Shown here in pieces: positions 8,270-16,937 of a DNA stretch of 64,000 nucleotides; position 1 is the stretch's first letter; the number at the start of each line of letters is the position of its first letter. A program made the translations under genes and the position numbers. Origin of the DNA: Fibrobacter sp. (GTDB lineage: Bacteria; Fibrobacterota; Fibrobacteria; Fibrobacterales; Fibrobacteraceae); NCBI GenBank assembly GCA_024399065.1, contig JAKSIB010000002.1, positions 124,001 through 188,000 of the forward strand, read 5' to 3'. Below the pieces are notes generated by a model. That model was not told the origin of the DNA, did no database searches, and was given only the letters and a program-made list of their open reading frames with translations.

Positions 8270-9178
8270 CTATTGCTTGATCGTAAGCAAGGTACTGCGC
8301 GGAATATGGACCTTCCAGGTGAGCCACTTCATCTGCTTGTCGTTCACCATGGCGTAGGGGTCGATCAAGGAGCAGGTGGGAACGCCGGCGAAGTCCATGT
8401 CGGAACCAGCAAGTTCGTCGAAGTTCTTGGCCTTGCCGAAGAGCTGGTGGAACAGCGGTTGGCCGAAGGTCACCATAACTTCGGGAGCGATGAAGGAAAG
8501 TTCCTTGGCCAGCATTTTCTTGAGGGCCGTTTCCAGCAGCGGAGATAGGGGGCGTTCCGTAGACTTGAAGAAGTAGGCGACACCGATGGATTCCTGGGCA
8601 ACGTTCAGGCTTGCGAACAAACGAACAAGCATTTCGCCAACCGGGCTGACGAAAAAGTCAGTCGGGTTGGTACCAGCCTTTACCGCGGGAAGCAAGAACA
8701 ACACCTTGGGATGTTCCGGACCCATGTAGCGGGCCACATCAGGCTCCTTCGCGTAGAGCGCCTCGGCCTTAATGTTATTGTAGAAGTCCTGGAGAGAGGC
8801 CGCAGACTCGTATGCGGAAACAGTGCGTTTAACGACGCGAGGCGCAGGAGCAGAAAGTCCGCCAGCCGGTGCGCCAAACATATTCTGGGCGCCTGTGGCC
8901 GGATTCGTCGTCGGCTGCACCGGAGCGGAAGCAGCAAAAGGCTGACCCATTGTTGCGGAGCGCGGTGCAGGATTGGACATCGCGACTGCGGGGCGAATCG
9001 CAGAAGGTGCCGGCGGAATAGGCGGCGGGTTACGACCAGGAATAGCAGGACGTCCGGGCACGGCCGGCTTACGAGTCAAAGTCCAAGGTTCATCCAAGTA
9101 GAGTTCAAATTCACCCAAGTCCATCTGGCCCTGGAGATAATTTTGAAGTTCGCTAAAATCAAATTCTTCAGACATCAA
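8270..9178 (-). CDS. Degenerate uracil-DNA-glycosylase-superfamily protein
   Basis: Residues 1-130 are mostly proline/alanine-rich and low in complexity. The C-terminal 165 residues follow the layout of family 4 UDG: a strand KVLFLLPAVKAG in place of the catalytic GExPG loop, FFVSPVGEMLVRLFASLNV like PFVGRAGQLLDRLL, ETALKKMLAKELSFIAPEV then VTFGQPLFHQLFG like the central helix and strand, and a late PTCSLIDPYAM where active enzymes carry a T-x-HP motif. The Fe-S cysteines and catalytic residues are missing, so glycosylase activity is unlikely. It starts 5 bases after coaBC. The similarity is to a fold and is weak; treat as a hypothesis. Confidence 0.45.
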   Translation of the reverse strand: MMSEEFDFSELQNYLQGQMDLGEFELYLDEPWTLTRKPAVPGRPAIPGRNPPPIPPAPSAIRPAVAMSNPAPRSATMGQPFAASAPVQPTTNPATGAQNMFGAPAGGLSAPAPRVVKRTVSAYESAASLQDFYNNIKAEALYAKEPDVARYMGPEHPKVLFLLPAVKAGTNPTDFFVSPVGEMLVRLFASLNVAQESIGVAYFFKSTERPLSPLLETALKKMLAKELSFIAPEVMVTFGQPLFHQLFGKAKNFDELAGSDMDFAGVPTCSLIDPYAMVNDKQMKWLTWKVHIPRSTLLTIKQ

Positions 9179-9183
9179 AACCT

Positions 9184-10557
9184 CTACTTAGCGGACTGCA
9201 AGTTGGCATCCTGCGAAAACTGCGCAGAACAAAAATTCACGATGGATTCCGCAAGGGAAACCTTGCTACCCATATTCAATTCGGGAATAGGCTTGCCGTG
9301 TTCAATCAAGGCATAGCGAACATTGTCATGGCCGAAGCCACTGTCTGCAGCCACCGGGGCATTCAACAGCAAAGCATCGGCGCCGGACTTTTCAAACTTT
9401 TCAGCAGCGTGTTCCTTGAAGTGGTCCGTTTCAAGAGCGAAACCCACAATCACCTGCTTGCGGGTCACACGACCTTCGCGACGGGCTGCGGAACAATCAC
9501 GCAGAATATTGGGGTTGGGAACCAGTTCAATAGTCAGCTGACTACGGCTATCCTTGATCTTGGAATCAGCAGGATTTGCCGGACGGTAATCAGCAACGGC
9601 AGCGCAATGCACAAGAACATCCACGTCGGGCTGACGTTCCAAAACAGCATCATGCATCTGGCAAGCGCTACGAACACGAGTTACGCGCACGCCACCCGGG
9701 AACTGGGCTTCCATAGGGCCTGCCACCACTTCCACGTCGTAACCATTGGCAAGGAAAACCGCGGACAAAGCAACGGCAGTCTTTCCGCTACTGCAATTGG
9801 AAATATAACGGACCGGGTCAATAGCTTCTTCGGTACGGCCTGCGGTGATAAGCACCCTACGAGAACAGGTTCCAGGCTCCAGGTTCCAGGCTCCAGCCAA
9901 GTCTAGTTTGGCGGACTCTTCAAGGAACTTCTGAGCGTTAGAAACCTTAGAACAATTGTTCATTGTTAATTGTTCATTGTTAATTTCATCTCGAGCCTCG
10001 AGCCTCGAGCCTCGCACCTCGCACCTTTCAAGGCATTCCACAATCTGCGCAGGTTCCAAGAGTCTTCCCTGCCCCACTTCGCCACAAGCCAAGAAACCTG
10101 CGGGAGATTCCAGCACATGAGTCTTTTCAAAACCGCGGAGCATTTCAAGATTGCGCTTTACCGCAGGAGAATTGTACATGGCCACGTTCATCGCCGGAGC
10201 AATAAAGCGTTCGCAGTCGCAGCTCATGAAGCAAAGGCTTACTGGATCGTCGGCAATGCCGAAGGCAAACTTGCCAATCACATTGGCTGTAGCAGGAACC
10301 ACCAGGTACAAGTCCGCCCAGCGGGGAAAATCGATATGCTGGAAAGGACGCGCCTCGGCAGCGCCATTCTTCAAATACACCGGACACTTGCTAAGGCTTG
10401 CAAAAGTCAGAGGCGCCACAAACTGGGTCGCAGCTTCTGTCATGCAAACGCGCACCTCGGCACCCTTCTTTTGCAACAGTCGCAAAAGTTCGCAGGACTT
10501 GTAGGCGGCAATTCCGCCAGATACGCCAAGAAGAATGTGCTTGCCAGAAAGATTCAT
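9184..10557 (-). CDS. coaBC: Bifunctional phosphopantothenoylcysteine decarboxylase / phosphopantothenate-cysteine ligase
   Basis: Converts 4'-phosphopantothenate to 4'-phosphopantetheine in two CoA pathway steps. The CoaC half (residues 1-175) begins HILLGVSGGIAAYKSCELL, with the flavin-site PAMNVAMYNSPAV. The CoaB half starts VLITAGRTEEAIDPVRYISN followed by SSGK. Between them lies an unusually long linker of about 55 residues, encoded by three heptanucleotide repeat arrays kept in frame (9870-10025). At 457 residues the protein exceeds the usual 400, and the excess is this linker. It is 6 bases after the acyltransferase and 5 before the glycosylase-like gene. Confidence 0.93.
   Translation of the reverse strand: MNLSGKHILLGVSGGIAAYKSCELLRLLQKKGAEVRVCMTEAATQFVAPLTFASLSKCPVYLKNGAAEARPFQHIDFPRWADLYLVVPATANVIGKFAFGIADDPVSLCFMSCDCERFIAPAMNVAMYNSPAVKRNLEMLRGFEKTHVLESPAGFLACGEVGQGRLLEPAQIVECLERCEVRGSRLEARDEINNEQLTMNNCSKVSNAQKFLEESAKLDLAGAWNLEPGTCSRRVLITAGRTEEAIDPVRYISNCSSGKTAVALSAVFLANGYDVEVVAGPMEAQFPGGVRVTRVRSACQMHDAVLERQPDVDVLVHCAAVADYRPANPADSKIKDSRSQLTIELVPNPNILRDCSAARREGRVTRKQVIVGFALETDHFKEHAAEKFEKSGADALLLNAPVAADSGFGHDNVRYALIEHGKPIPELNMGSKVSLAESIVNFCSAQFSQDANLQSAK
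9870..10025. repeat. Three heptanucleotide arrays inside coaBC
   Basis: Array 1 (9870-9897): TTCCAGG/CTCCAGG, four units. Array 2 (9955-9982): ATTGTTC/ATTGTTA, four units. Array 3 (9991-10025): TCGAGCC three times, then TCGCACC twice. All have a period of 7 although the sequences are unrelated. They encode the linker between the two enzyme domains. Confidence 0.9.
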
Positions 10558-10563
10558 ACAGCC

Positions 10564-11643
10564 TTAAGATAGAAATTTGCTTTCTGCAAATTTTACAGCC
10601 TTGTCAGAAACCAACTTCAATAAGTAGGCCGCCACCAGGATTACAACCAAAGTTACCGCAAGAAAACCCAGACACACCGGAGAACTAAATTCCACAGCAG
10701 GGCGCCCCATTACCTTCACAAAAGCAATCTGGAGCCAGTTAATGCAAACATGTTGCAACAGGAAAACGCAATAGGTGTAAGGAGCCAGTTTTGCCACCGC
10801 CTTGCCCACCACAGACGCGGGGTTCAGCTTGCCACCAAAATTCAGCACAGCCAGGAACACGGCGACTCCCGCCACAGTTCCAGCCAAGTCATTCTTATAA
10901 AACCCACCGGGAGTATTCAGCAGGCACAGCGCAAGGAACACCACCAGGGAAGTCCAGCCCACCGCACGATTACGAAGTTTCGGCAAAAGGTCCATCAGCA
11001 AAAAGCCCAGCACAAACTTCAACATCAAGGTCGCAGGGAACGCACTGATAATCCAACGCCAACTGTCCGGCCACACAAACTGCAGAGCGTAACAGATTCC
11101 GAGAACAACCAACAAGACTACTCTGTTCTTTTGATACGCCCAAGCCAAAAAGGGAAACAGGAGATAGAGCAGCACAATTGCTCCCACAAACCATTCCCCG
11201 CAGAAGTAGTAACTTTCAAAACCAAATAAATTCAAGAATCCATCAAAGCCTGTTACCGTAAGTAGCAGTTTCAACGGATTTCCGGCAAAGAAGGGGTTGC
11301 CATCGCTGATCCAGTGACGAACCATGGCAAGCACCACATACAAGTTCAAAATCCAGAACGCAGGATAAATCGTCTTTGCTCGCTTTAAGTAAAAGGCGGG
11401 TAAACTGCCCACATTGCCATTTCCGTACTTTCGAAAAAGCAACGCACCGGAAAGCACCAGGAACATGGTCACTGCCACATTTCCAAAATCAAAGTTGGGC
11501 GTTACACAAAAGAAATTCACCAACGGAGCAAACGGGCCACAGGCATACTCGCATCCGAAATGATATGTCACCACCCAGAACATGGCGAGCACGCGGATAA
11601 TATCAAATTCAAATATGCGGGATGACTTTGCGGAATGAACCAT
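10564..11643 (-). CDS. Acyltransferase family 3 membrane protein
   Basis: A 359-residue protein with about ten hydrophobic segments. It begins with the family signature R-x-x-x-x-D-x-x-R-x-x-A (RIFEFDIIRVLAMFWVVTYH), including the catalytic-type His of the first membrane helix. Enzymes of this family O-acylate sugars of surface polysaccharides, peptidoglycan or small molecules in the inner membrane. It is first in the run with coaBC, which is probably a chance neighbour. The acceptor is unknown. Confidence 0.85.
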   Translation of the reverse strand: MVHSAKSSRIFEFDIIRVLAMFWVVTYHFGCEYACGPFAPLVNFFCVTPNFDFGNVAVTMFLVLSGALLFRKYGNGNVGSLPAFYLKRAKTIYPAFWILNLYVVLAMVRHWISDGNPFFAGNPLKLLLTVTGFDGFLNLFGFESYYFCGEWFVGAIVLLYLLFPFLAWAYQKNRVVLLVVLGICYALQFVWPDSWRWIISAFPATLMLKFVLGFLLMDLLPKLRNRAVGWTSLVVFLALCLLNTPGGFYKNDLAGTVAGVAVFLAVLNFGGKLNPASVVGKAVAKLAPYTYCVFLLQHVCINWLQIAFVKVMGRPAVEFSSPVCLGFLAVTLVVILVAAYLLKLVSDKAVKFAESKFLS

Positions 11644-11670
11644 AAAATCAAAGTTAGCAAAAGCGGAAAT

Positions 11671-11710
11671 AAAAAAGAAATCCCGCGGCGTTAACCACGG
11701 GATTCCTTTT
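11671..11710 (-). terminator. rpsA terminator
   Basis: AATCCCG (11679-11685) and CGGGATT (11698-11704) form a stem; on the minus strand it is followed by TCTTTTTTATTT. Confidence 0.75.
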
Positions 11711-11728
11711 AAGCTTGAAGTTCTTCGC

Positions 11729-11756
11729 TCGGACCTGGGGCCTCGAGCCTCGAACC
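11729..11756. repeat. Heptanucleotide array, TCGAGCC type
   Basis: Four 7-bp units: TCGGACC, TGGGGCC, TCGAGCC, TCGAACC. It lies between the rpsA stop codon and its terminator and shares its unit with the third array in coaBC. Confidence 0.85.
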
Positions 11757-11762
11757 TTTTAA

Positions 11763-13520
11763 TTAAGCTTCTTCTTCCTTCTTCTTGGAAGCCTTCTTAG
11801 CCTTCGGAGCTACGTCACCGATAGTGGTGCCGTTTTCGCCCGGCTTGTGAGAGTCCATCCAAGCCTTGAGCTCAGCGGATTCACGGTTCTTGAAGTAGTC
11901 AACCACGGAGAGGTAGATCTTACGGTTGTTCTGATCGATTTCGGTAACAACAGCCGGAACTTCGTCGCCAACCTTGAATGCATCGGCAGGAACCTTGATG
12001 TATTCAGCGGTGAGCTTGGAAACCGGGATGAAACCTTCGATGCCTTCGTTGAGTTCAACGACAACACCGCGATCGAGCATACGGACAATCTTGCCCTTCA
12101 CTTCAGCATCAACCGGGTAGGTGGAATCGATGGAATCCCACGGGTCTTCGGCGAGGTGCTTCATGGAGAGGGAAATGCGACGCTTTTCCTTATCGACAGC
12201 GAGAACGACGCATTCAACCTTGTCACCCTTCTTGACCATTTCGTTCGGATGGGTGATCTTCTTGGTCCAGGACATGTCGGAAACGTGGATGAGGCCATCA
12301 ACACCTTCCTTGATTTCGACGAATGCGCCGAAGGAAGCGATGTTGCGGATTTCACCAACAACGCGTGCGCCCGGGGGAAGTTCGGTGTCGATAGAATCCC
12401 ACGGATCGGATTCCAGCTGCTTCATGCCGAGAGAGATGCGTTCAGCTTCTTCTTCGACCTTGAGAACGACAGCTTCAACTTCCTGACCAACGGTGAGGAT
12501 CTTGGACGGGTGCTTGACGTGCTGGGTCCAGGACATTTCAGAAACGTGGATGAGGCCTTCAACACCACTGTCGAGTTCGATGAATGCACCGTAATCAGTG
12601 ATGGAAACAACCTTACCCTTAACGACAGCGCCTTCCGGATAACGTTCAGCGATGTCCTTCCACGGATGCGGCTTAAGCTGCTTCATGCCGAGAGAGATGC
12701 GTTCCTTCTTGTCGTTGAAGTCGAGAACCATAACTTCGACTTCCTGACCAAGCTGGACCATTTCGGTCGGGTGGTTGATGCGCTTGTAGCTCATGTCGGT
12801 GATGTGGAGGAGGCCATCTACGCCGCCGAGGTCAATGAATGCACCGAAGTCGGTGATGTTCTTGACGATACCCTTGCGAACCTGGTTCTTTTCGAGGGTT
12901 TCGAGAACGTCGCCACGCTGCTTGTTGCGTTCTTCTTCGAGAACAACACGGCGAGAAACGACGATGTTACGACGAGCCTTGTTAACCTTGATAACCTTGA
13001 GGTCATATTCCTGACCGATGAGGGCGTTGATATCCGGAATCTGACGGAGATCAATCTGGGAACCCGGCAAGAAGGCATCGATACCGAAGAGGTCGACAAC
13101 TACGCCGCCCTTGATGCGCTTGGTGAGGGTACCACGAACGACTTCGTTGTTTTCGAATGCAGCATGGATGCGATCCCATACGCGAACGAAGTCAGCCTTC
13201 TGCTTGGAGAGGATGAGACGACCGTCTTCATCTTCAAGCTTTTCAACAAAAACTTCGATTTCGGAACCGAGTTCGAGGGAGTCAGTGTCCTTGAATTCAG
13301 CGCGATCGATCACGCCTTCGGACTTGTAGTTGACGTCGATGAGGACTTCCTGGTCGTTGACCTGGGAGATCTTACCGGTGACGAGATTGCCCTGAGCGAG
13401 GCAGTCCATGCCAGCATAAACGTCAGCGTTAGCCTTGCGGAAGTCTGCGCCGCATTCTGCTTCTGCAGCGAGGATTTCGTCGAGGTCTGCCTGGTTACCG
13501 AACTTAAGTGTATTTGCCAT
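11763..13520 (-). CDS. rpsA: 30S ribosomal protein S1
   Basis: 585 residues with six S1 RNA-binding repeats. The first two are divergent and hold the protein on the ribosome; repeats 3-6 show the G-x-V-x-x-I-x-D/x-x-GAFV/I-x-L block (for example VRKGIVKNITDFGAFIDLGG). S1 recruits mRNAs to the small subunit. It lies 37 bases downstream of cmk, the cmk-rpsA order seen in many bacteria. The C-terminus is a lysine/glutamate tail (KKASKKKEEEA), slightly longer than in E. coli. Confidence 0.97.
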   Translation of the reverse strand: MANTLKFGNQADLDEILAAEAECGADFRKANADVYAGMDCLAQGNLVTGKISQVNDQEVLIDVNYKSEGVIDRAEFKDTDSLELGSEIEVFVEKLEDEDGRLILSKQKADFVRVWDRIHAAFENNEVVRGTLTKRIKGGVVVDLFGIDAFLPGSQIDLRQIPDINALIGQEYDLKVIKVNKARRNIVVSRRVVLEEERNKQRGDVLETLEKNQVRKGIVKNITDFGAFIDLGGVDGLLHITDMSYKRINHPTEMVQLGQEVEVMVLDFNDKKERISLGMKQLKPHPWKDIAERYPEGAVVKGKVVSITDYGAFIELDSGVEGLIHVSEMSWTQHVKHPSKILTVGQEVEAVVLKVEEEAERISLGMKQLESDPWDSIDTELPPGARVVGEIRNIASFGAFVEIKEGVDGLIHVSDMSWTKKITHPNEMVKKGDKVECVVLAVDKEKRRISLSMKHLAEDPWDSIDSTYPVDAEVKGKIVRMLDRGVVVELNEGIEGFIPVSKLTAEYIKVPADAFKVGDEVPAVVTEIDQNNRKIYLSVVDYFKNRESAELKAWMDSHKPGENGTTIGDVAPKAKKASKKKEEEA

Positions 13521-13557
13521 ATTAGTTTGTTTTTGGTTGCGGTTTAAAAAATTCAGG

Positions 13558-14226
13558 CTACGCCACTACACCTACGTAGTCGAGAATTTTTTGAACCTGT
13601 TGTTCAATTGAGGTTTGTGTAGTGTCAATTTCAATAGCATCATCGGCCTTCTTGAGGGGGGCCGTAGCTCTCGAAGAATCCAGACGGTCACGTTCGGTCA
13701 GGTTTTCGAGAACTTGTTCATAGGTCACCTTTTCGCCCTTTTCAAGGAGTTCCTTGAGGCGACGTTCGGCGCGAACCTTCACGTCGGTGACGAGGAAAAA
13801 CTTGTACTTAGCATTGGGGAAAACCACGGTACCGATGTCACGGCCATCCAGAATGCAGCTGGAAACAGCACCGATCTCGCGCTGCTTGTCGGTCATGGCC
13901 TTGCGGACGGACGGCAGGGCGCAGTAGATGCTCACGTTGGAAGAAACGCGCATACCGCGGATGTGGTCTTCGTAGGAAACTCCGTCGATGAGGACGTGGT
14001 TTTCAGAATCGAAGCTAAGCTTGAGGTTCTTGAGCAATTCGTCCATGGCAGGGCCTTCCTCTGCGGGAATACCCTTTTCCAGGGCTGCAAAGGTCACTGC
14101 ACGGTACATGGAGCCTGTGTCCAAGTAGGTAATGCCCAACTTCTTGGCAATAATCTTTGCCGTGGTGCTCTTACCAGTGCCGCTACCGCCATCCAGGGCG
14201 ATCACAAAGTTTTCAGAATTACTCAT
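13558..14226 (-). CDS. cmk: Cytidylate kinase
   Basis: 222 residues with P-loop GGSGTGKSTTAK, the early LDTGSMYRAVT substrate loop, and LDGRDIGTVVFP, which binds the CMP phosphate. Phosphorylates CMP and dCMP to the diphosphates. Immediately upstream of rpsA and co-directional. Confidence 0.96.
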   Translation of the reverse strand: MSNSENFVIALDGGSGTGKSTTAKIIAKKLGITYLDTGSMYRAVTFAALEKGIPAEEGPAMDELLKNLKLSFDSENHVLIDGVSYEDHIRGMRVSSNVSIYCALPSVRKAMTDKQREIGAVSSCILDGRDIGTVVFPNAKYKFFLVTDVKVRAERRLKELLEKGEKVTYEQVLENLTERDRLDSSRATAPLKKADDAIEIDTTQTSIEQQVQKILDYVGVVA

Positions 14227-14247
14227 AAGTGGGGCGAAAAATAGAAA

Positions 14248-14676
14248 TTATTCGTAATAATAAAAGGTCACCCGGTTGTTCCAGGAGTCCCAAACGGACA
14301 TTTCCGACCCGTCCTTATAGATTTTTACGTCCAAATCGCCCTTTTCGAACATAAAATAGGACCCGTCGTCAAAGCCTTCATCGTAACTGGACTCCGTATA
14401 GTAGTAAGACTCCCCGTCCAGGTTCAAGGAGGCGAACCCGTCGGAATCAATCCGTAGCGTTACTTTGTACGAGGGACTCAAGACCTTTTCCAGGGAGCAG
14501 TCGTAGGGACCGATAGCATCATAACGGCATTCTTCGGCATAGTAGTAGCGGAAGGTGCGGCTAAAGTAGTTGCCGTCTGCGGCCGGATCCACTGTACAGC
14601 CCGAAAGCCACAACGCAAAAAACGGCGCTAGGAAAAGCGCCGTCTTCAAAACGAAATTTTTAGCAGAAGCCTTCAT
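14248..14676 (-). CDS. Small lipoprotein, function unknown
   Basis: Signal peptide ending LSGC (cysteine at about residue 27), followed by about 115 residues rich in Tyr, Asp and Ser with a beta-strand-like pattern (YFSRTFRYYYAEECRY, YYYTESSYDEGFDDG, NNRVTFYYYE). Its ATG overlaps the stop of the preceding lipoprotein (TAATG), so the two are translationally coupled. No recognised family. It ends 22 bases before cmk, so it could be co-transcribed with cmk and rpsA. Confidence 0.65.
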   Translation of the reverse strand: MKASAKNFVLKTALFLAPFFALWLSGCTVDPAADGNYFSRTFRYYYAEECRYDAIGPYDCSLEKVLSPSYKVTLRIDSDGFASLNLDGESYYYTESSYDEGFDDGSYFMFEKGDLDVKIYKDGSEMSVWDSWNNRVTFYYYE

Positions 14677-15287
14677 TACGGATTTTCGTAATCGCCACCG
14701 TAGAATTCGTCGTCAGCCTGTTCAGTATTTTCATCCTGATAGGTTTCTGCGGCGCGGAGTTCACCGGTGCTACCGTACTTACGCTTTTCTTCTTCGGTCA
14801 GCTTGTTGGAGAAGACGATTTCTTCCTGCTCCTGGTTAGCAGCTTCTTCTTCTTCCTTCATGATCTTCTGACCTTCTTCGAGGCGGCGCTTGATACGTTC
14901 GTCTTCCATCTGCTTCAGGTTGGTACCGACCTTAGCCTGGTCTGCAGACATCTTGGTACGTTCGTTGGCATCGTCCATGGCGTCCTTGATACCGATCAAG
15001 CGACCCTTGCGGTCCACTTCGAGACCGGCCCTACGGAGGGTGGAAAGGGGCAGACGGCGAACAGCCAGTTTATATTCTTCCTTGAATTCACGGCCATCGG
15101 AAGTAGCGATTTCGTCAGCTTCATCCGGGGTAACATATTCAAGAGCTTCCTGCCAACGAGCACTCTGGACGCAGGAAGTAAAGCCAGTAAGAGCATTATC
15201 CAATGCTTCCGGATCATCGCCCTTTGTACCGCCACAAGCGGAAAGAACCAAAGCCACAAAGGACAAGCACACCATCAGTTTTTTCAT
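14676..15287 (-). CDS. Lipoprotein with charged coiled-coil-like region, function unknown
   Basis: I start at 15287 (MKKLMVCLSFVALVLSACGG), not at the longer in-frame start, because GGAGG lies 8 bases upstream and the lipobox LSAC is then correctly placed at residue 18. Residues 20-110 are alpha-helical with a possible small globular domain (TSCVQSARWQEALEYVTPDE). The rest is highly charged (KQMEDERIKRRLEEGQKIMK) and ends in an acidic tail. It is coupled to the next lipoprotein by a TAATG overlap. No family recognised. Confidence 0.65.
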   Translation of the reverse strand: MKKLMVCLSFVALVLSACGGTKGDDPEALDNALTGFTSCVQSARWQEALEYVTPDEADEIATSDGREFKEEYKLAVRRLPLSTLRRAGLEVDRKGRLIGIKDAMDDANERTKMSADQAKVGTNLKQMEDERIKRRLEEGQKIMKEEEEAANQEQEEIVFSNKLTEEEKRKYGSTGELRAAETYQDENTEQADDEFYGGDYENP

Positions 15288-15474
15288 AGGATCAGACCTC
15301 CGAAAAAAATTTAAATCCCGCCTAAATATAAACAATTTTCGTAAAAATCAACAATTTTAAACAAAATTTTTACGTAACACGCTGTCAAAAGCCAACTTAC
15401 AAACACTATTTAAACATGCTTTTCCCCAAAAATTTTTCATCTGGAAGCACTTCTTTTACTAAATTGGCGAAGCT

Positions 15475-16644
15475 ATGACAGAAAATGCAGACATCTACCG
15501 CATCAAGAACGACGACCGAGAAATCATCCTTATCGGTACCGCCCATATTTCACAGGCATCCAAGGACCTGGTGCGCGAAACTATCGAGGCCGAGTCCCCG
15601 GACACCGTCTGCGTTGAACTGGACGAAGGCCGCCTGGGCTCCATCAAGGACCCGGACCGCTGGAAAAAGACCGATTTAAGACAGGTCATCAAGAACAAGC
15701 AGCTGGGCACCCTGATCGCAAATCTTGTGCTGGGCTCCTACCAGAAGCGCATGGGCGCACAGACCGGCGTAAAGCCCGGTTCCGAACTGAAGGAAGCCGT
15801 GGACGTAGCCGAAGCCGCCGGGCACGAACTGGTTCTTGCCGACCGCGACATCAAAATCACACTGAAGCGCACCTGGGCATGCACCCCCTGGTACCGCAAG
15901 TTCAGCCTTCTGGGCGGGCTTTTCGCAAGCATTTTCGACAAGACCGAAGTCAGCGAAGAGGAACTGGCCAAGATCAAGGAACAGGACGCCCTCAACGGCA
16001 TGATGCAGGAATTCGGCAAGACCTACCCCGAAGTCAAGCAGGTTCTGATTGACGAACGCGACCAGTTCCTGGCCAGCAAGATCAAGAACGCCCCGGGCAA
16101 GAAGATTATCGCTGTCGTCGGCGCCGGCCACATGCGAGGCATCGCAGGCATCATCGAAGAAAACAAGGAACTGCCGTCCGAGGAGTCCATCAGCGTCATC
16201 CCCAAGAGCGCTCCCATCTGGAAGATCATCGGCTGGGCAATCCCCATCGCTATTATTGCAAGCATTATCGCAGTCGGCGTCCATGCCGGCGCCGAAAAGG
16301 CCGGCCAGCTTTCCCTGCAGTGGGCAATGCTTACTGGCGGCGGAGCCATGCTGGGCACCGTTATCGCCGGCGGCCACCCGCTGACAATTCTTGTGGCGCT
16401 GGTTACCGCCCCCTTCACAGGTCTTACCCCGCTGATCGGCGTCGGGTTCTTTACCGCCCTGACGCAGGTTTACATGCGTCCGCCCCGCGTTTCCGAAATG
16501 GAAACTCTCCCCGACGACATCTGGCAGGTAAAGCGCTGGTGGAAGAACCGCGTGACCCGCGTGATCCTCTGCTTCCTTTGCCCCGGCATTCCGGCAATTA
16601 TCGGCAAGATCCTCGCCATCTTCAATATTTACCAGGCCTTATAG
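15475..16644 (+). CDS. TraB-family membrane protein
   Basis: The N-terminal domain (1-240) has the TraB/PrgY signature LIGTAHISQASKDLV with the early conserved His, CVELDEGRLGS, and GAGHMRGI. The C-terminal 140 residues hold three to four membrane segments (IPIAIIASIIAVGVHAG, GGGAMLGTVIAGGHPLTILV and two more). Related proteins inhibit pheromone signalling in Enterococcus and act in mitochondria of eukaryotes; the fold belongs to the EreA/ChaN-like group. The bacterial role is unresolved. Single-gene unit with its own terminator. Confidence 0.85.
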   Translation: MTENADIYRIKNDDREIILIGTAHISQASKDLVRETIEAESPDTVCVELDEGRLGSIKDPDRWKKTDLRQVIKNKQLGTLIANLVLGSYQKRMGAQTGVKPGSELKEAVDVAEAAGHELVLADRDIKITLKRTWACTPWYRKFSLLGGLFASIFDKTEVSEEELAKIKEQDALNGMMQEFGKTYPEVKQVLIDERDQFLASKIKNAPGKKIIAVVGAGHMRGIAGIIEENKELPSEESISVIPKSAPIWKIIGWAIPIAIIASIIAVGVHAGAEKAGQLSLQWAMLTGGGAMLGTVIAGGHPLTILVALVTAPFTGLTPLIGVGFFTALTQVYMRPPRVSEMETLPDDIWQVKRWWKNRVTRVILCFLCPGIPAIIGKILAIFNIYQAL

Positions 16645-16676
16645 GAATAGGGAAACATCCCGGAACTTTCAGCAAG

Positions 16677-16706
16677 CCTCCGCCAATAGCGGAGGTTTTC
16701 TTTTTT
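16677..16706 (+). terminator. Terminator after the TraB gene
   Basis: CCTCCGC (16677-16683) pairs with GCGGAGG (16689-16695), then TTTTCTTTTTT. Confidence 0.85.
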
Positions 16707-16721
16707 CCGGAATTTCAACCC

Positions 16722-16875
16722 AATTTGAGAACATTTAATCAAATTTTGAGAACAAACCCATTCACAACTAGACACCAAAAACATCTTTTTATACAATATT
16801 TTCATAAAAATTTACATTTAACCTATTGACCTACCCAAATTCCCGATTTAAATTATGAGAAGAATTTTGAGAACA
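16722..16875 (+). promoter_or_regulatory. Direct repeats TTTGAGAACA upstream of the pectate lyase gene
   Basis: TTTGAGAACA occurs at 16724-16733, 16745-16754 and 16866-16875 in an AT-rich 290-base intergenic region. The first two are spaced 21 bp apart, about two helical turns. The pattern is seen; a role as a regulator-binding site is inferred. Confidence 0.45.
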
Positions 16876-16937
16876 TTAAAATTCAAAGGCATTTCAAAAT
16901 TCGAGTGTATAAAGGTTTTAACCAAAGGGATGTGGGT

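Noticed and set aside
9870-10025. CRISPR array
   Set aside because: Units are only 7 bp and contiguous, with no unique spacers and no cas genes nearby.
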